Assembly (NCBI GenBank): GCA_030673825.1
Contig: JAUTCS010000129.1
Location: 1-55,291, forward strand
Source: Verrucomicrobiota bacterium JB024
GTDB taxonomy: Bacteria > Verrucomicrobiota > Verrucomicrobiia > Opitutales > Cerasicoccaceae
Length of the DNA: 55,291 bases
Reading direction: 5' to 3'
Under the pieces are notes generated by a model. It did not search any database. It saw only the letters and a list, made by a program, of their open reading frames with translations, and was not told the DNA's origin. The translations under genes were made by a program, and so were the position numbers. This document shows, one piece after another, positions 44,015-52,683 of this stretch (position 1 is the stretch's first letter; the number at the start of each line of letters is the position of its first letter).

Positions 44015-44075
44015 GGTCGTCAGGGGTAGAAAATACGTTTTTTCCAAATGCGCTAAAAAAGCGTTGATCTTGGGC

Positions 44076-45209
44076 TCAGTCAGTCATGTCCGCGCAGAGG
44101 CGGCGGAAGTCCTTGAACAGGTGGTAGGTGATGCGGTTGGAGTCGTGGAAGCGGACCGCTCCGCGCCAGGCCGTACGCACGAGGGCAATGATGTCGTCCC
44201 CATCGAACTGCCAGTCGGCGTACTGGAAGCCGGTCAGGCGCAGGGAGTCTTTCTGGCTCAGGCCGGACTCGTCCACGACCATGGCCTTGAGCACCTTCCA
44301 CTCACGCAGGTCGCGCGAAGCTACAAGCGAGAGCACGTTGCGTTGGCTGGCCTTGCCGGGGACGGTGTTGTTGTTGCCGAGGGTAAAGTACAGGCCGGTC
44401 TGCGGGTCGCGCCGGATGGTGAACTTGTGCGTGCCTCCGGGCAGCCGGATGATGTCCCGGTCGTAATCGAAAGAGACCTCGCTGCCGTCGGCGGAAACCT
44501 TGACCATGGCCGCGTAGTCGGAGTGCGGCTCGGTGCTCATGCGCAGGATGTCCCAGAGCTGGCCGTCCGGTCCGGCGACCATGTTGCCCTCCAGAAAGCC
44601 CGGCCCGGTTTCGCCCCAGTCAGAGGGCACGCGCTTCGGGTCAAAGGGCAGCTTGTTGCTCATCGTCCAGCTGGAGGCCTTGAGCAGGTCGGCATTCGCG
44701 TCGGCGGAGATGACAAAGGCCTGGAAGCCGGAGGGCCACAGGGCGGTCACATTGTCCTCGTAAGCGCGGAAGATACGCCCCTCGTGCACGATGACCGGCG
44801 TCGGCGCGCAGTGGTAGTTCGGTGGCTCGGCCGCCTCACCGCCCTGAAAGAGCAGCCCGCGGTCGGCGTCGAAGGGAAAGGTCCAGGTAAAGCCGCCATC
44901 ATCGCTGCGGCGGATCACGATCGAGCCGTAGCGGCGGTTGCACCCGAGCATGTACAGCGCCCCCTTGTGCAGGAAAAGCGAGCTCCAGAAGGCCCCAATC
45001 AACTGCGAGCAGTTCACCCAGGTCGCACCGTCGTCCTCCGAGCGGTACACACTGCACATGCGCATCAGCCCGTCGTCAAAGCCCTGTTGCTCCGCGTAAA
45101 AATAATCGTGCGCGGCAACCAGCGTGCCGTCCTCCAGGCGGATAATGGCGGGACTGCCCAAAAACGTTTTACTGCGCTCGGGCATGTACTTGACTTCAGT
45201 GTAAACCAT
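44076..45209 (-). CDS. BNR/sialidase-fold six-bladed propeller protein
   Basis: 377 residues, no signal peptide. Asp-box motifs SEDDGATW and SDDGGFTW mark a sialidase-type propeller. GSPAIIRLEDGTLVAAHDY, CAPTPVIVHEGRIFRAYED and LTGFQYADWQFDGDDIIALVRTAWRG are typical of the exo-alpha-sialidase-like proteins common in Verrucomicrobiota and Planctomycetes sugar loci. True sialidase activity is not implied: the Arg triad cannot be verified by eye. Cytoplasmic, so it would act on imported oligosaccharide. CAACCCC lies 12 bp before the start. It is first in the unit with the sulfatase and divergent from GH65. Confidence 0.8.
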   Translation of the reverse strand: MVYTEVKYMPERSKTFLGSPAIIRLEDGTLVAAHDYFYAEQQGFDDGLMRMCSVYRSEDDGATWVNCSQLIGAFWSSLFLHKGALYMLGCNRRYGSIVIRRSDDGGFTWTFPFDADRGLLFQGGEAAEPPNYHCAPTPVIVHEGRIFRAYEDNVTALWPSGFQAFVISADANADLLKASSWTMSNKLPFDPKRVPSDWGETGPGFLEGNMVAGPDGQLWDILRMSTEPHSDYAAMVKVSADGSEVSFDYDRDIIRLPGGTHKFTIRRDPQTGLYFTLGNNNTVPGKASQRNVLSLVASRDLREWKVLKAMVVDESGLSQKDSLRLTGFQYADWQFDGDDIIALVRTAWRGAVRFHDSNRITYHLFKDFRRLCADMTD

Positions 45210-45380
45210 AACGAATGCGAAGGGGTTGAAAGGGGAAGCTGGGTACCGCTGCTGTGGAAGATTCCGATCCGAATGGACGATACATCAGAGTCAATTCCCA
45301 GTCAAACAGACTTGCAAATACGTTATAGCAGATTTTTTGCCTGCATAAAGACTCGAATATGGCAGATGCCGGTAACCCTG

Positions 45381-45395
45381 GTATCCGATCCGGTA
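45381..45395 (+). promoter_or_regulatory. AraC-cluster box E: GTATCCGATCCGGTA
   Basis: Identical to box A in all 15 bases. It lies 172 bp upstream of the BNR-fold gene and 219 bp upstream of the GH65 gene, in their shared 404-bp divergent region (45210-45613). Confidence 0.6.
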
Positions 45396-45442
45396 CGATC
45401 ATGAATAATTCCGAGGGGGCATTCACGTCGCTATAGATAGAA

Positions 45443-45460
45443 GCGATTTTCTCAAATCGC
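45443..45460. promoter_or_regulatory. Palindrome GCGATTT-TCTC-AAATCGC in the divergent region
   Basis: An 18-bp dyad with perfect 7-bp arms lies between boxes E and F. The 13-mer GCGATTTTCTCAA is shared with 35326-35338 upstream of the giant pseudopilin. It could be a second regulator's site or a small hairpin. Confidence 0.4.
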
Positions 45461-45488
45461 AAACCATTACCAAATCGTTCAGCCCATT

Positions 45489-45503
45489 TACCACGGCGGA
45501 TAC
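45489..45503 (-). promoter_or_regulatory. AraC-cluster box F: GTATCCGCCGTGGTA
   Basis: It matches the seven leading and four trailing consensus bases on the minus strand. It lies about 20 bp upstream of where the -35 would be for the TATATT -10 (45546-45551) of the GH65 gene. That promoter has no good -35, as expected for activator dependence. Confidence 0.45.
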
Positions 45504-45613
45504 CACTAGGCACTTGTGAGAGTCGCAATCCTGACGCAGTATGCTTATATTTAACAGACCCGGCTTACGCCATCCCAACTCAACCTCTTCTCTCCCCACC
45601 CTTTTCCGCAACA

Positions 45614-47935
45614 ATGAATCCAACAGCCTCCAGCAACCCGTCCCTGTGGTCGGTCAGCGCCAACGCCTTCTGCGCCGACGACATCGAAAAGAACGGCAAC
45701 AAATTTCTCATTGGTAACGGCTACCTCGGCCTGCGCGGTACGCTGGAGGAGCACGGCCCCCGTCAGTTGGCGGCCTGCGTCATCTCCGGTTTATATGACC
45801 GGAACGGTGACCAATGGCGCGAGCCGGTCAACGCTCCGGTCGCCTTTGGGGTAAAGGTCAGCGCGGACGGCGTCCCCTGCTCTACCCTCGACGCCGATGT
45901 GGCCGCACACCGCCAATGGGTCGAACTGGACAAGGTGCTTCACCACCGCGAGACGACACTGCGCATTCCCGGGGGTAACGATATCGTGCTTTCCTCCAGC
46001 CGCTTCCTCAGCCTGGAAGACAAACACCTCGGCGTGCTGCGCTTCAGCGTCAGCGTCACCGCCCCCTGCGAACTTGTTATCGAAACCGGTATCGACGGGG
46101 ACATCTGGGACATCAACGGCCCGCACCTGACCAGCTTCCGCTCCGAGAGCGACGAGGACACGCTCACCCTGCACGCCCAGACCGGCGAGGCAGGTATCCC
46201 GGTCGTCGTGGCCACCGCTTTTCAGAGTGAAACCCTCTCCTCCCCTGAGATCGTCGCCACCGACAAGGGTATACGCCACCGCTATCACATCCAGGCCGAG
46301 GCCGGACGAACGTATTCATTTATCAAATACATCGCGGTGCACACCGGCGCGGACTCCCGTGATCCCGCCGCTGCCGCAGTCGCGACCCTCGCCGTGGCCA
46401 CCGCCTCGGGTGTCACGCAGCTACTCGACACCCACGCGCGCCTATGGGCCGAGCGCTGGCGTAACAGCGACGTGCAAATCGCGGGGGACGACGAGGCCCA
46501 GCTTGCCCTGCGCTACTCGATCTACCACTTGCTCATCGCGGCCTCCACCTCCGACCGTGCCTCCATCCCCGCACGCGGCCTGTCCGGCCAAGTCTACAAG
46601 GGCGCCATTTTCTGGGACACGGAGATATTCATGCTCCCGTTCTTCGACCACACACAGCCCGAGCTGGCCCGGCATCTGGTGCGCTACCGCTACCACACGC
46701 TCGACGGTGCCCGCCGCAAGGCCGCCGAGTACGGCTTCCGCGGGGCCTACTACGCCTGGGAGAGCCAGGAGAGCGGCGACGACGCCTGCACGCTTTTCAA
46801 CATCACCGACGTGCTCACCAACCGCCCCATGCGCACCTACTTCCGCGACAAGCAGGTACACATCAGCGCGGATGTGGCGCTGGCCACCTGGCGCCACTAC
46901 AGCCTGACCGGGGATGCCAGCGTCCTGATCGACGGCGGGGCCGAGGTCATCCTCGAGTGCGCCCGCTTCTTTACCTCCTACGCCTGGTACAAGCCCGAAC
47001 GCGACCGCTACGAGCTGCTCGATGTCGTCGGCCCGGATGAGTACCACGAGCGCGTGGATAATAACGCTTTTACCAGCGCAATGGCGCGGGCCACGCTCGA
47101 TATAGCCCTGAAAACGCTGGACCTGCTTGAGCGCGAACACCCGGCCTTTTGTGAGACACTGATCGAGCGCCTCGACTACTCGGCGAACCGTGCACGGGTC
47201 GCCGAGATGCGCGCCAAGCTCTTCGTCCCCGAGCCCGATCCGAAGACCCACCTAATTGAGCAGTTCAGCGGCTACTACAAGCTCGAGGACAACACCCCCG
47301 CCGCGCTCAAGGAACGCCTGCTCAATCCGAACGAGTACTGGGGCGGCGCCAACGGCATCGCCACCTGCACGCAGGTGCTTAAGCAGGCCGACGTCGTTCT
47401 CATGCTGCACCTTTTCTCCAGTGAATACGCCGAGCAGATCAAGGCCGCCAACTGGGACTACTACGAGCCACGCACCGAGCATGGCTCCAGCCTCAGCCCC
47501 TGCGTGTACGCGCTCGTCGCCGCCGAACTCGGCCGCACCGAATGGGCCTACAAATACTTCCTGCGCACCGCCACGATCGACCTCACCGGCAAGTCCAAGC
47601 AGTTCGTCGGGCCGCTCTACATCGGCGGCACTCACCCGGCCGCCAATGGCGGCGCCTGGATGGCCGCGGTCCTGGGCTTCGGCGGACTCCGTGCAAACGG
47701 GCAGGACGGCACCGTCTCAATCCTCCCGCAGCTGCCCCAGGCCTGGACGGGGCTGAGCTTCCGCTTCTGCCGCCACGGCCAGTGGTTCACTGTCACCATC
47801 GGCGAAACAGAGGTAACTGTCAGCGCCGACGCCGAAAACACCGCCCCGCAAGACTTTGAACTCGGTGGCGTCGCGCGCTCCTGCCCTCCCGGCAAGGTCG
47901 TGACCGTCACCCGCAACGCCATGGCTGCCCATTGA
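45614..47935 (+). CDS. GH65 disaccharide phosphorylase
   Basis: 773 residues, cytoplasmic. The layout is that of GH65 maltose/trehalose/kojibiose/nigerose phosphorylases: N-terminal beta-sandwich (about 1-270, with NKFLIGNGYLGLRGTLEE), helical linker, (alpha/alpha)6 barrel (about 310-690) with FWDTEIFMLPFF and the general acid E476 in VVGPDEYHERVDNNAF, HGSSLSP phosphate loop, and a small C-terminal sheet. It splits an alpha-glucoside with phosphate, inverting, to give beta-glucose 1-phosphate. The linkage specificity cannot be read. The gene is followed after 4 bp by beta-phosphoglucomutase, the enzyme needed for its product. Confidence 0.93.
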   Translation: MNPTASSNPSLWSVSANAFCADDIEKNGNKFLIGNGYLGLRGTLEEHGPRQLAACVISGLYDRNGDQWREPVNAPVAFGVKVSADGVPCSTLDADVAAHRQWVELDKVLHHRETTLRIPGGNDIVLSSSRFLSLEDKHLGVLRFSVSVTAPCELVIETGIDGDIWDINGPHLTSFRSESDEDTLTLHAQTGEAGIPVVVATAFQSETLSSPEIVATDKGIRHRYHIQAEAGRTYSFIKYIAVHTGADSRDPAAAAVATLAVATASGVTQLLDTHARLWAERWRNSDVQIAGDDEAQLALRYSIYHLLIAASTSDRASIPARGLSGQVYKGAIFWDTEIFMLPFFDHTQPELARHLVRYRYHTLDGARRKAAEYGFRGAYYAWESQESGDDACTLFNITDVLTNRPMRTYFRDKQVHISADVALATWRHYSLTGDASVLIDGGAEVILECARFFTSYAWYKPERDRYELLDVVGPDEYHERVDNNAFTSAMARATLDIALKTLDLLEREHPAFCETLIERLDYSANRARVAEMRAKLFVPEPDPKTHLIEQFSGYYKLEDNTPAALKERLLNPNEYWGGANGIATCTQVLKQADVVLMLHLFSSEYAEQIKAANWDYYEPRTEHGSSLSPCVYALVAAELGRTEWAYKYFLRTATIDLTGKSKQFVGPLYIGGTHPAANGGAWMAAVLGFGGLRANGQDGTVSILPQLPQAWTGLSFRFCRHGQWFTVTIGETEVTVSADAENTAPQDFELGGVARSCPPGKVVTVTRNAMAAH

Positions 47936-47939
47936 GCTG

Positions 47940-48611
47940 ATGAACCACCTGCCCGACTTCCTTACCACTGCCCGCGGCGCGCTCTTCGACCTCGATGGCG
48001 TGATCGTGGACACCGCCAAGTACCATTACCAGGCCTGGAAACGCCTGGCGAACGAACTGCGCTTCGACTTCACAGAGCTCGACAACGAGCGCCTCAAAGG
48101 TGTCAGCCGCATGCGTTCGCTCGACATCCTGCTGGAGATCGGAAAGTTCGATATCGGCGAGGCCCTGCGCGAGCGCATGAGCATCCTCAAGGACAACTGG
48201 TACGTCGAGTACATCAGCCGGATGAGCGAGGACGAAATCCTCTCCGGCGCCCGCGAGTACATCCAGTATCTGCGCTCACAGGGGGTCAAGACCGCCCTCG
48301 GTTCCGCCAGCCGTAACGCGCCCCTGATCCTTGAAAAACTCCGCATCACCGACCTCTTTGACGCCATCATCGACGGCAACTGCGTCACCCACGCCAAGCC
48401 CGATCCCGAAGTCTTCCTGCGCGGGGCCGAGGCTCTCGGATTGCCGCCGGAGTCGTGCGTCGTGTACGAGGACGCCGAAGCCGGCGTCGAGGCCGCCCAC
48501 CGCGCCGGCATGAAAGCCGTCGGTATCGGCACCGCCGAAGCCCTCCCCGAGGCGGACTTCATTGTCGCCAGCCTGGGCGAACTCCTCGGCGACCACGCCG
48601 CGGTGCTTTAA
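47940..48611 (+). CDS. pgmB: Beta-phosphoglucomutase
   Basis: 223 residues, HAD superfamily. The nucleophile D17 and acid/base D19 are in LFDLDGVIVDTA, followed by KYHYQAW and the cap-domain LKGVSRMRSLDILL typical of beta-PGM. GSASRNA supplies the phosphate-binding Ser, KPDPEVFL the Lys, and VYEDAEAGVEAA the Mg ligands. It converts beta-glucose 1-phosphate from the GH65 phosphorylase to glucose 6-phosphate for glycolysis. It starts 4 bp after the GH65 stop codon, so the two are translationally linked. The alternative reading as another HAD mutase is unlikely given the partner. Confidence 0.95.
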   Translation: MNHLPDFLTTARGALFDLDGVIVDTAKYHYQAWKRLANELRFDFTELDNERLKGVSRMRSLDILLEIGKFDIGEALRERMSILKDNWYVEYISRMSEDEILSGAREYIQYLRSQGVKTALGSASRNAPLILEKLRITDLFDAIIDGNCVTHAKPDPEVFLRGAEALGLPPESCVVYEDAEAGVEAAHRAGMKAVGIGTAEALPEADFIVASLGELLGDHAAVL

Positions 48612-48655
48612 GCATAGATAGCGCGGATAAACACGGGGGCCTGCGATATATGTGC

Positions 48656-51600
48656 TCAATCCGTTATTTTGAGTCGGAAAAATACACTTGGAGTGCTGCC
48701 TTGGATATCTTCCAGAGCCGGAGTGACGACATAGGTCATGACATCAAAATCACCATCTACAATAGGTCCTCCAACTTGATTGATTTCTGGCATTAACGCT
48801 GACTCAGAAAAATCTGGGGCGGTGGCTGCCTGAGGCTCAACCAACAAATCGCCCAGCTCTCGTCTCACACTCGTAGTAAACGAGATATAATTCTTTGAAT
48901 CGTCCAAGCTCAGGTTCGGGTCGAAAGCATTTAGTTCGCGCCCACGAGACTTGGTCGGTTGCCCGGAGCTAGGCCGCTTATCAAACCGGGTAGGGTCTGT
49001 TCCCACAACAAATTCGACTAAAAGAGGCATTCCATCTGCATCCGAGTCGGCAGTCGCAAGAACATGCGATCCGGTCAAGCCATAAGCTCCCGCCCAAGTT
49101 TCAAATGGCGTCGCAATGTCAGTATTCTCAGGATAACCATTCAGGCGCATCAGATGGTTTACCGTAATCCCGTTGTAGGTGGTAAAGTCACCGCCTACCC
49201 AGATGCGCCCACCGGCGCCCGCTTCGATAACATTCGCGGGACTATCAAGACCACCCCCAACATCGAACCATGAATCGCGGTCTCCATCCTCATTCAGCTT
49301 CACCAGACACATGATCTCACCCAAGGCTTGCCAGGTATATGGCATGCTAACAATAACACCTCCATCCGGTGTCGCATAAATAGCAGTTGGACGATATTGG
49401 GAACTCGTGATATTGCTGTATAACTGCCCGAAAAACCTGTCCCTCGATCCATCAGCGTTTAAATGAGCGAGGAACTGTTGGGGAACACCACATATACGCA
49501 TAAAATAGCCGGACACGTATAGCTTTCCAGCCGGCGCGGCAGTAAAATGCTCTACCATATCATTGGCATCATAATACGGCTCTGGACTATCCAACACTCC
49601 AGAGACAGATGCTCGCCACAAGTGTGAAAGACTATATCTCGTAGATCCGTTATCAACAGGATGCCCCTGCCCTCCGAAATACAGCCATCCTTCAGAGTCT
49701 TGGACCACATCGATCATCACGTCAGTAGAAGTCAGAGGAAAACTGGTATCCAACACACCATCTGCATTTAATTTTGCAATGTGCCTGCGGTGGATACCGT
49801 CAATCACCCAAAAACTCCCAACAACAATGTGATTGCCGTCCCCCAGCATGAGAACTTTGCGAACAGGCTTGTCAGGGGCTGGCATGTAGCGGGTATCAAT
49901 AACACCGTTAAGAGATATTTTCACAAGATAGCGCCTCTCGATGATATCATTGACCCTCGAAAATATGCCGCCGACAAGAACATGTCCGTCTCCGGTCAAC
50001 ACCATGGTCCTGATCGTACCAGCAGGGATTCCCGGGTTCACAAAATCCGAGATGAGATTTCCCGAGCCATCGATTCGCATTAGCCCATTGACGATCTCGC
50101 CGTCCATTGCAGAAAAATCACCAGCGACCAGTGCTCCGCCATCAGGCAAGGGTAAGATACCAGTAACTGGCCCATCCAAACCGGCATCAAAATCTGACTC
50201 TGCCGCAGTATTCGTGACTTGACGCCATGTCCCGTCTAATGCTGCCGGGTTCGGAATGACAGAAAGCGACAGGCTTGTCGTAGCCAGCGTTCCATAGTCA
50301 TTTTGAACGACCAGTGTGTATGTGCCTGCATCGCCAAATCCTGAGGGCGAAATCGCCAGTGTCGGCGTAGTGCTTCCACTGACCCGTTCGCCATCGGACA
50401 GATTGGTACCGTTGCGCTTCCATTGATAAGTCAATGACGATGCCCCGCGCACTTCCACCGAAAATGCCCCCCCCTGCCCCACAACAAGGGTAAGATCATC
50501 CGACACACTCAGAATTTCGGGCTCGGTCAAAAAGATGAGATCGGCAATGGAAGACGTTACAGAATCTCCACTTTGGGTATCCGTCACAACAACGGTATAC
50601 TCGCCTTCGTCCGACTCAGTAGCCGAGGAAATGTCTAAGCTGGCATTGGTTTCCCCCGGCAATTCGACTCCATCTTTTTTCCACTGATACGCCAGTGAGC
50701 TATTCCCCACGGCGGAAACAGTGAACGTACCCTTTTCACCGGTCTCCAGTGACATACTGTTAGGCTGACCGGTAATGACTACATTCTTAGCATCCCCATT
50801 CAATCGAATCAGCCTGGAAACTGTCGTTCCCTGGTAGCTTGTAAAGTCTCCCGCAACCCAAACATTGCCCAACGGTTCAAGGGCAAGAGCATAGGCTCCT
50901 ACATTGAAACCTTCTCCAACCTCAAAGCCCGTGTCCACACTTCCATCACTATTCAAACGCACGATATAAGGGACGTCTGGTGGCGATGTTAATGTACTGG
51001 GACGGCATATCGCAATGATCTTCCCATCGGCCTGAACGGCGATATCAGAGATAAGAGTATTGAAATATTCATCCAAGCCGTGGACCTCAAAGCTTCTGTC
51101 CAAGGTTCCGTCTTTAGTCAGACGCGAGATCGTTGTGCCAGCGCCAGAAATGAGTATCTTGCCGTCGGCCAGTGGGGCAATCGCCAGCACCCAAGCACCA
51201 GTTTGAGCGATAAAATCGTCGTCGTTAGTTCCATCGTTAAAAAGACGGACCATAAAATTGCCGTCTAAACTGCCATAACTGTTAAAATACCCGCCAACAT
51301 AGATTTTACCATCCTCCGTCGGCACAACCAAAGAAACAGATGATTCTGGGTACACCGTAAACCCAGTATCTTGCGAACCATCCTCATTAAGTCTGATCAA
51401 ATAGCACCCAGCTCCGACATAGGTGTTGGTAAATGAACCGCCTGCCCATATTTGGCCATCGGAGTCCACCGCTACTGCATAAACAGAGCTATCACTGGGA
51501 CCACCGCTAGTGTCAAAACCGCTGTCCACGGTCAGATCTGCTTTAAAACGGGCCACCCGGTAACGCGTTAAGCCGCCTACAGCGGTAAAATCTCCCCCAA

Positions 51601-51958
51601 TGTATATACGCCCTGTTCGATCCGAACAGATCGAATGCACGGTGCTATTCACATCCGGGTCAAAGTCAGTATCGATAGACCCGTCTTCCTTAATCAATGC
51701 CAGGTACCTGACCGAGTCACTTGAACCACCACCATTCGCCGTCCAAGTCGCCATGGTAAATTCTCCGCCCACCAAGACCCGACCATCACCTAACAGATAT
51801 ATGGCTCGCACCACCCCATTAAAGCCCGGCGCGTCATAGCCACTGACCAGCTCCGCCGGAGCACCGTCCGCCCGTACACCATTCGGAAGAGCAAGCTGAA
51901 ACAAGAAAGCAACCAGAAGTATGAGCTTTGAGGTAAGCGAGAAACGACCACGCATCAT
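48656..51958 (-). CDS. Large secreted delta-60 repeat / Ig-like protein
   Basis: 1100 residues with a signal peptide (about 1-30, ending NGVRA). Delta-60 beta-propeller repeats of the form DG(R/K)(I/V)(Y/L)(I/V)GG.F...G fill about 30-390 and 590-985. Two Ig-like domains lie between (about 395-480 and 485-570), each ending GEYTVVVTD or GTYTLVVQN. A short calcium-binding-type segment ADSDADGMPLLVEFVVGTDPTRFD lies near residue 1010. It is probably a surface or released adhesin. The DNA is visibly poorer in GC than its neighbours and codons end more often in A/T, suggesting acquisition by transfer. The start ATGATG at 51958 is taken; 51955 is equivalent. Confidence 0.82.
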   Translation of the reverse strand: MMRGRFSLTSKLILLVAFLFQLALPNGVRADGAPAELVSGYDAPGFNGVVRAIYLLGDGRVLVGGEFTMATWTANGGGSSDSVRYLALIKEDGSIDTDFDPDVNSTVHSICSDRTGRIYIGGDFTAVGGLTRYRVARFKADLTVDSGFDTSGGPSDSSVYAVAVDSDGQIWAGGSFTNTYVGAGCYLIRLNEDGSQDTGFTVYPESSVSLVVPTEDGKIYVGGYFNSYGSLDGNFMVRLFNDGTNDDDFIAQTGAWVLAIAPLADGKILISGAGTTISRLTKDGTLDRSFEVHGLDEYFNTLISDIAVQADGKIIAICRPSTLTSPPDVPYIVRLNSDGSVDTGFEVGEGFNVGAYALALEPLGNVWVAGDFTSYQGTTVSRLIRLNGDAKNVVITGQPNSMSLETGEKGTFTVSAVGNSSLAYQWKKDGVELPGETNASLDISSATESDEGEYTVVVTDTQSGDSVTSSIADLIFLTEPEILSVSDDLTLVVGQGGAFSVEVRGASSLTYQWKRNGTNLSDGERVSGSTTPTLAISPSGFGDAGTYTLVVQNDYGTLATTSLSLSVIPNPAALDGTWRQVTNTAAESDFDAGLDGPVTGILPLPDGGALVAGDFSAMDGEIVNGLMRIDGSGNLISDFVNPGIPAGTIRTMVLTGDGHVLVGGIFSRVNDIIERRYLVKISLNGVIDTRYMPAPDKPVRKVLMLGDGNHIVVGSFWVIDGIHRRHIAKLNADGVLDTSFPLTSTDVMIDVVQDSEGWLYFGGQGHPVDNGSTRYSLSHLWRASVSGVLDSPEPYYDANDMVEHFTAAPAGKLYVSGYFMRICGVPQQFLAHLNADGSRDRFFGQLYSNITSSQYRPTAIYATPDGGVIVSMPYTWQALGEIMCLVKLNEDGDRDSWFDVGGGLDSPANVIEAGAGGRIWVGGDFTTYNGITVNHLMRLNGYPENTDIATPFETWAGAYGLTGSHVLATADSDADGMPLLVEFVVGTDPTRFDKRPSSGQPTKSRGRELNAFDPNLSLDDSKNYISFTTSVRRELGDLLVEPQAATAPDFSESALMPEINQVGGPIVDGDFDVMTYVVTPALEDIQGSTPSVFFRLKITD

Positions 51959-52302
51959 AATTGAGAGTAATAATCATTTTCCATTAATGAGTTTCAACTC
52001 TTAACTGAACACAGTGCACGAGTTAAAGGCCTGACATTCAAAGTACGTAAGCGTTTCTTATAGGCGATTTAGCCATTTTTCCGTTTGTTCGGCATGACAA
52101 TCCTCATCCCAAAGATATCCGATTCACCGGGACAGTTATTGTCCACCTAAACATGAAAAGAGGAGTGCAGGGTGAAAGCACCAGTGCTTATCCGCTCATT
52201 TCCCAGTTGCAGGCGAAGGAGAGTTTGCGGTCTTGCGTTCGCAGGGATTTTTTAATCTGCTTGCCGCTTCTTTTCACGAAGTCATTGTTTCCCAACAACA
52301 TT
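51959..52302. other. Intergenic region upstream of the delta-60 gene and tRNA
   Basis: 344 bp without a supported gene. It should hold the minus-strand promoter of the delta-60 gene (AT-rich at 51959-51985) and the plus-strand promoter of the tRNA. A short TGCG...CGCA hairpin followed by a T run (52225-52252) could be a weak terminator of unknown transcript. Nothing else is recognised. Confidence 0.4.
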
Positions 52303-52388
<86 letters not shown>

Positions 52389-52683
52389 CTTGCTTCAGGT
52401 GATGAGCAGATGAGAGATCGTTGGCCCAATTAAGGAAGAGATTGGGTTCCTAGCTGCTATCCTGGCACGGTTTGCTTTTGAAGTGAAGGGGTGCCCTTCA
52501 CCCCACGACTCGCGAGCGCCTGGCGTTTACTGTAAATACCCCAACCAAAACCTTGACATCGATGTTATATTTGGCAATAAGAGGCCCACACCCCTGATGT
52601 GCCTCTGAAGTTTACGTGAACGGAAAGATCGACACAGATTTAACTTTATTCCCTCCAGTATCCAACCCTACACCCAAACATCG
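52389..52683. promoter_or_regulatory. Leader/promoter region of the PEP-CTERM gene at 52684
   Basis: A hairpin GTGAAGG-GGTGC-CCTTCAC (52483-52501) follows the tRNA but lacks a T run. TTTAC-T-GTAAA lies at 52526-52536. A TTGACA -35-like box at 52553-52558 overlaps the palindrome ACATCGATGT (52556-52565). That palindrome also lies upstream of the large repeat gene (24769-24778), so both may share a regulator. Confidence 0.4.

Noticed and set aside
42338-44029. 563-codon plus-strand frame opposite the region 4 sulfatase
   Set aside because: Antisense shadow; its front part also covers the intergenic AraC boxes.
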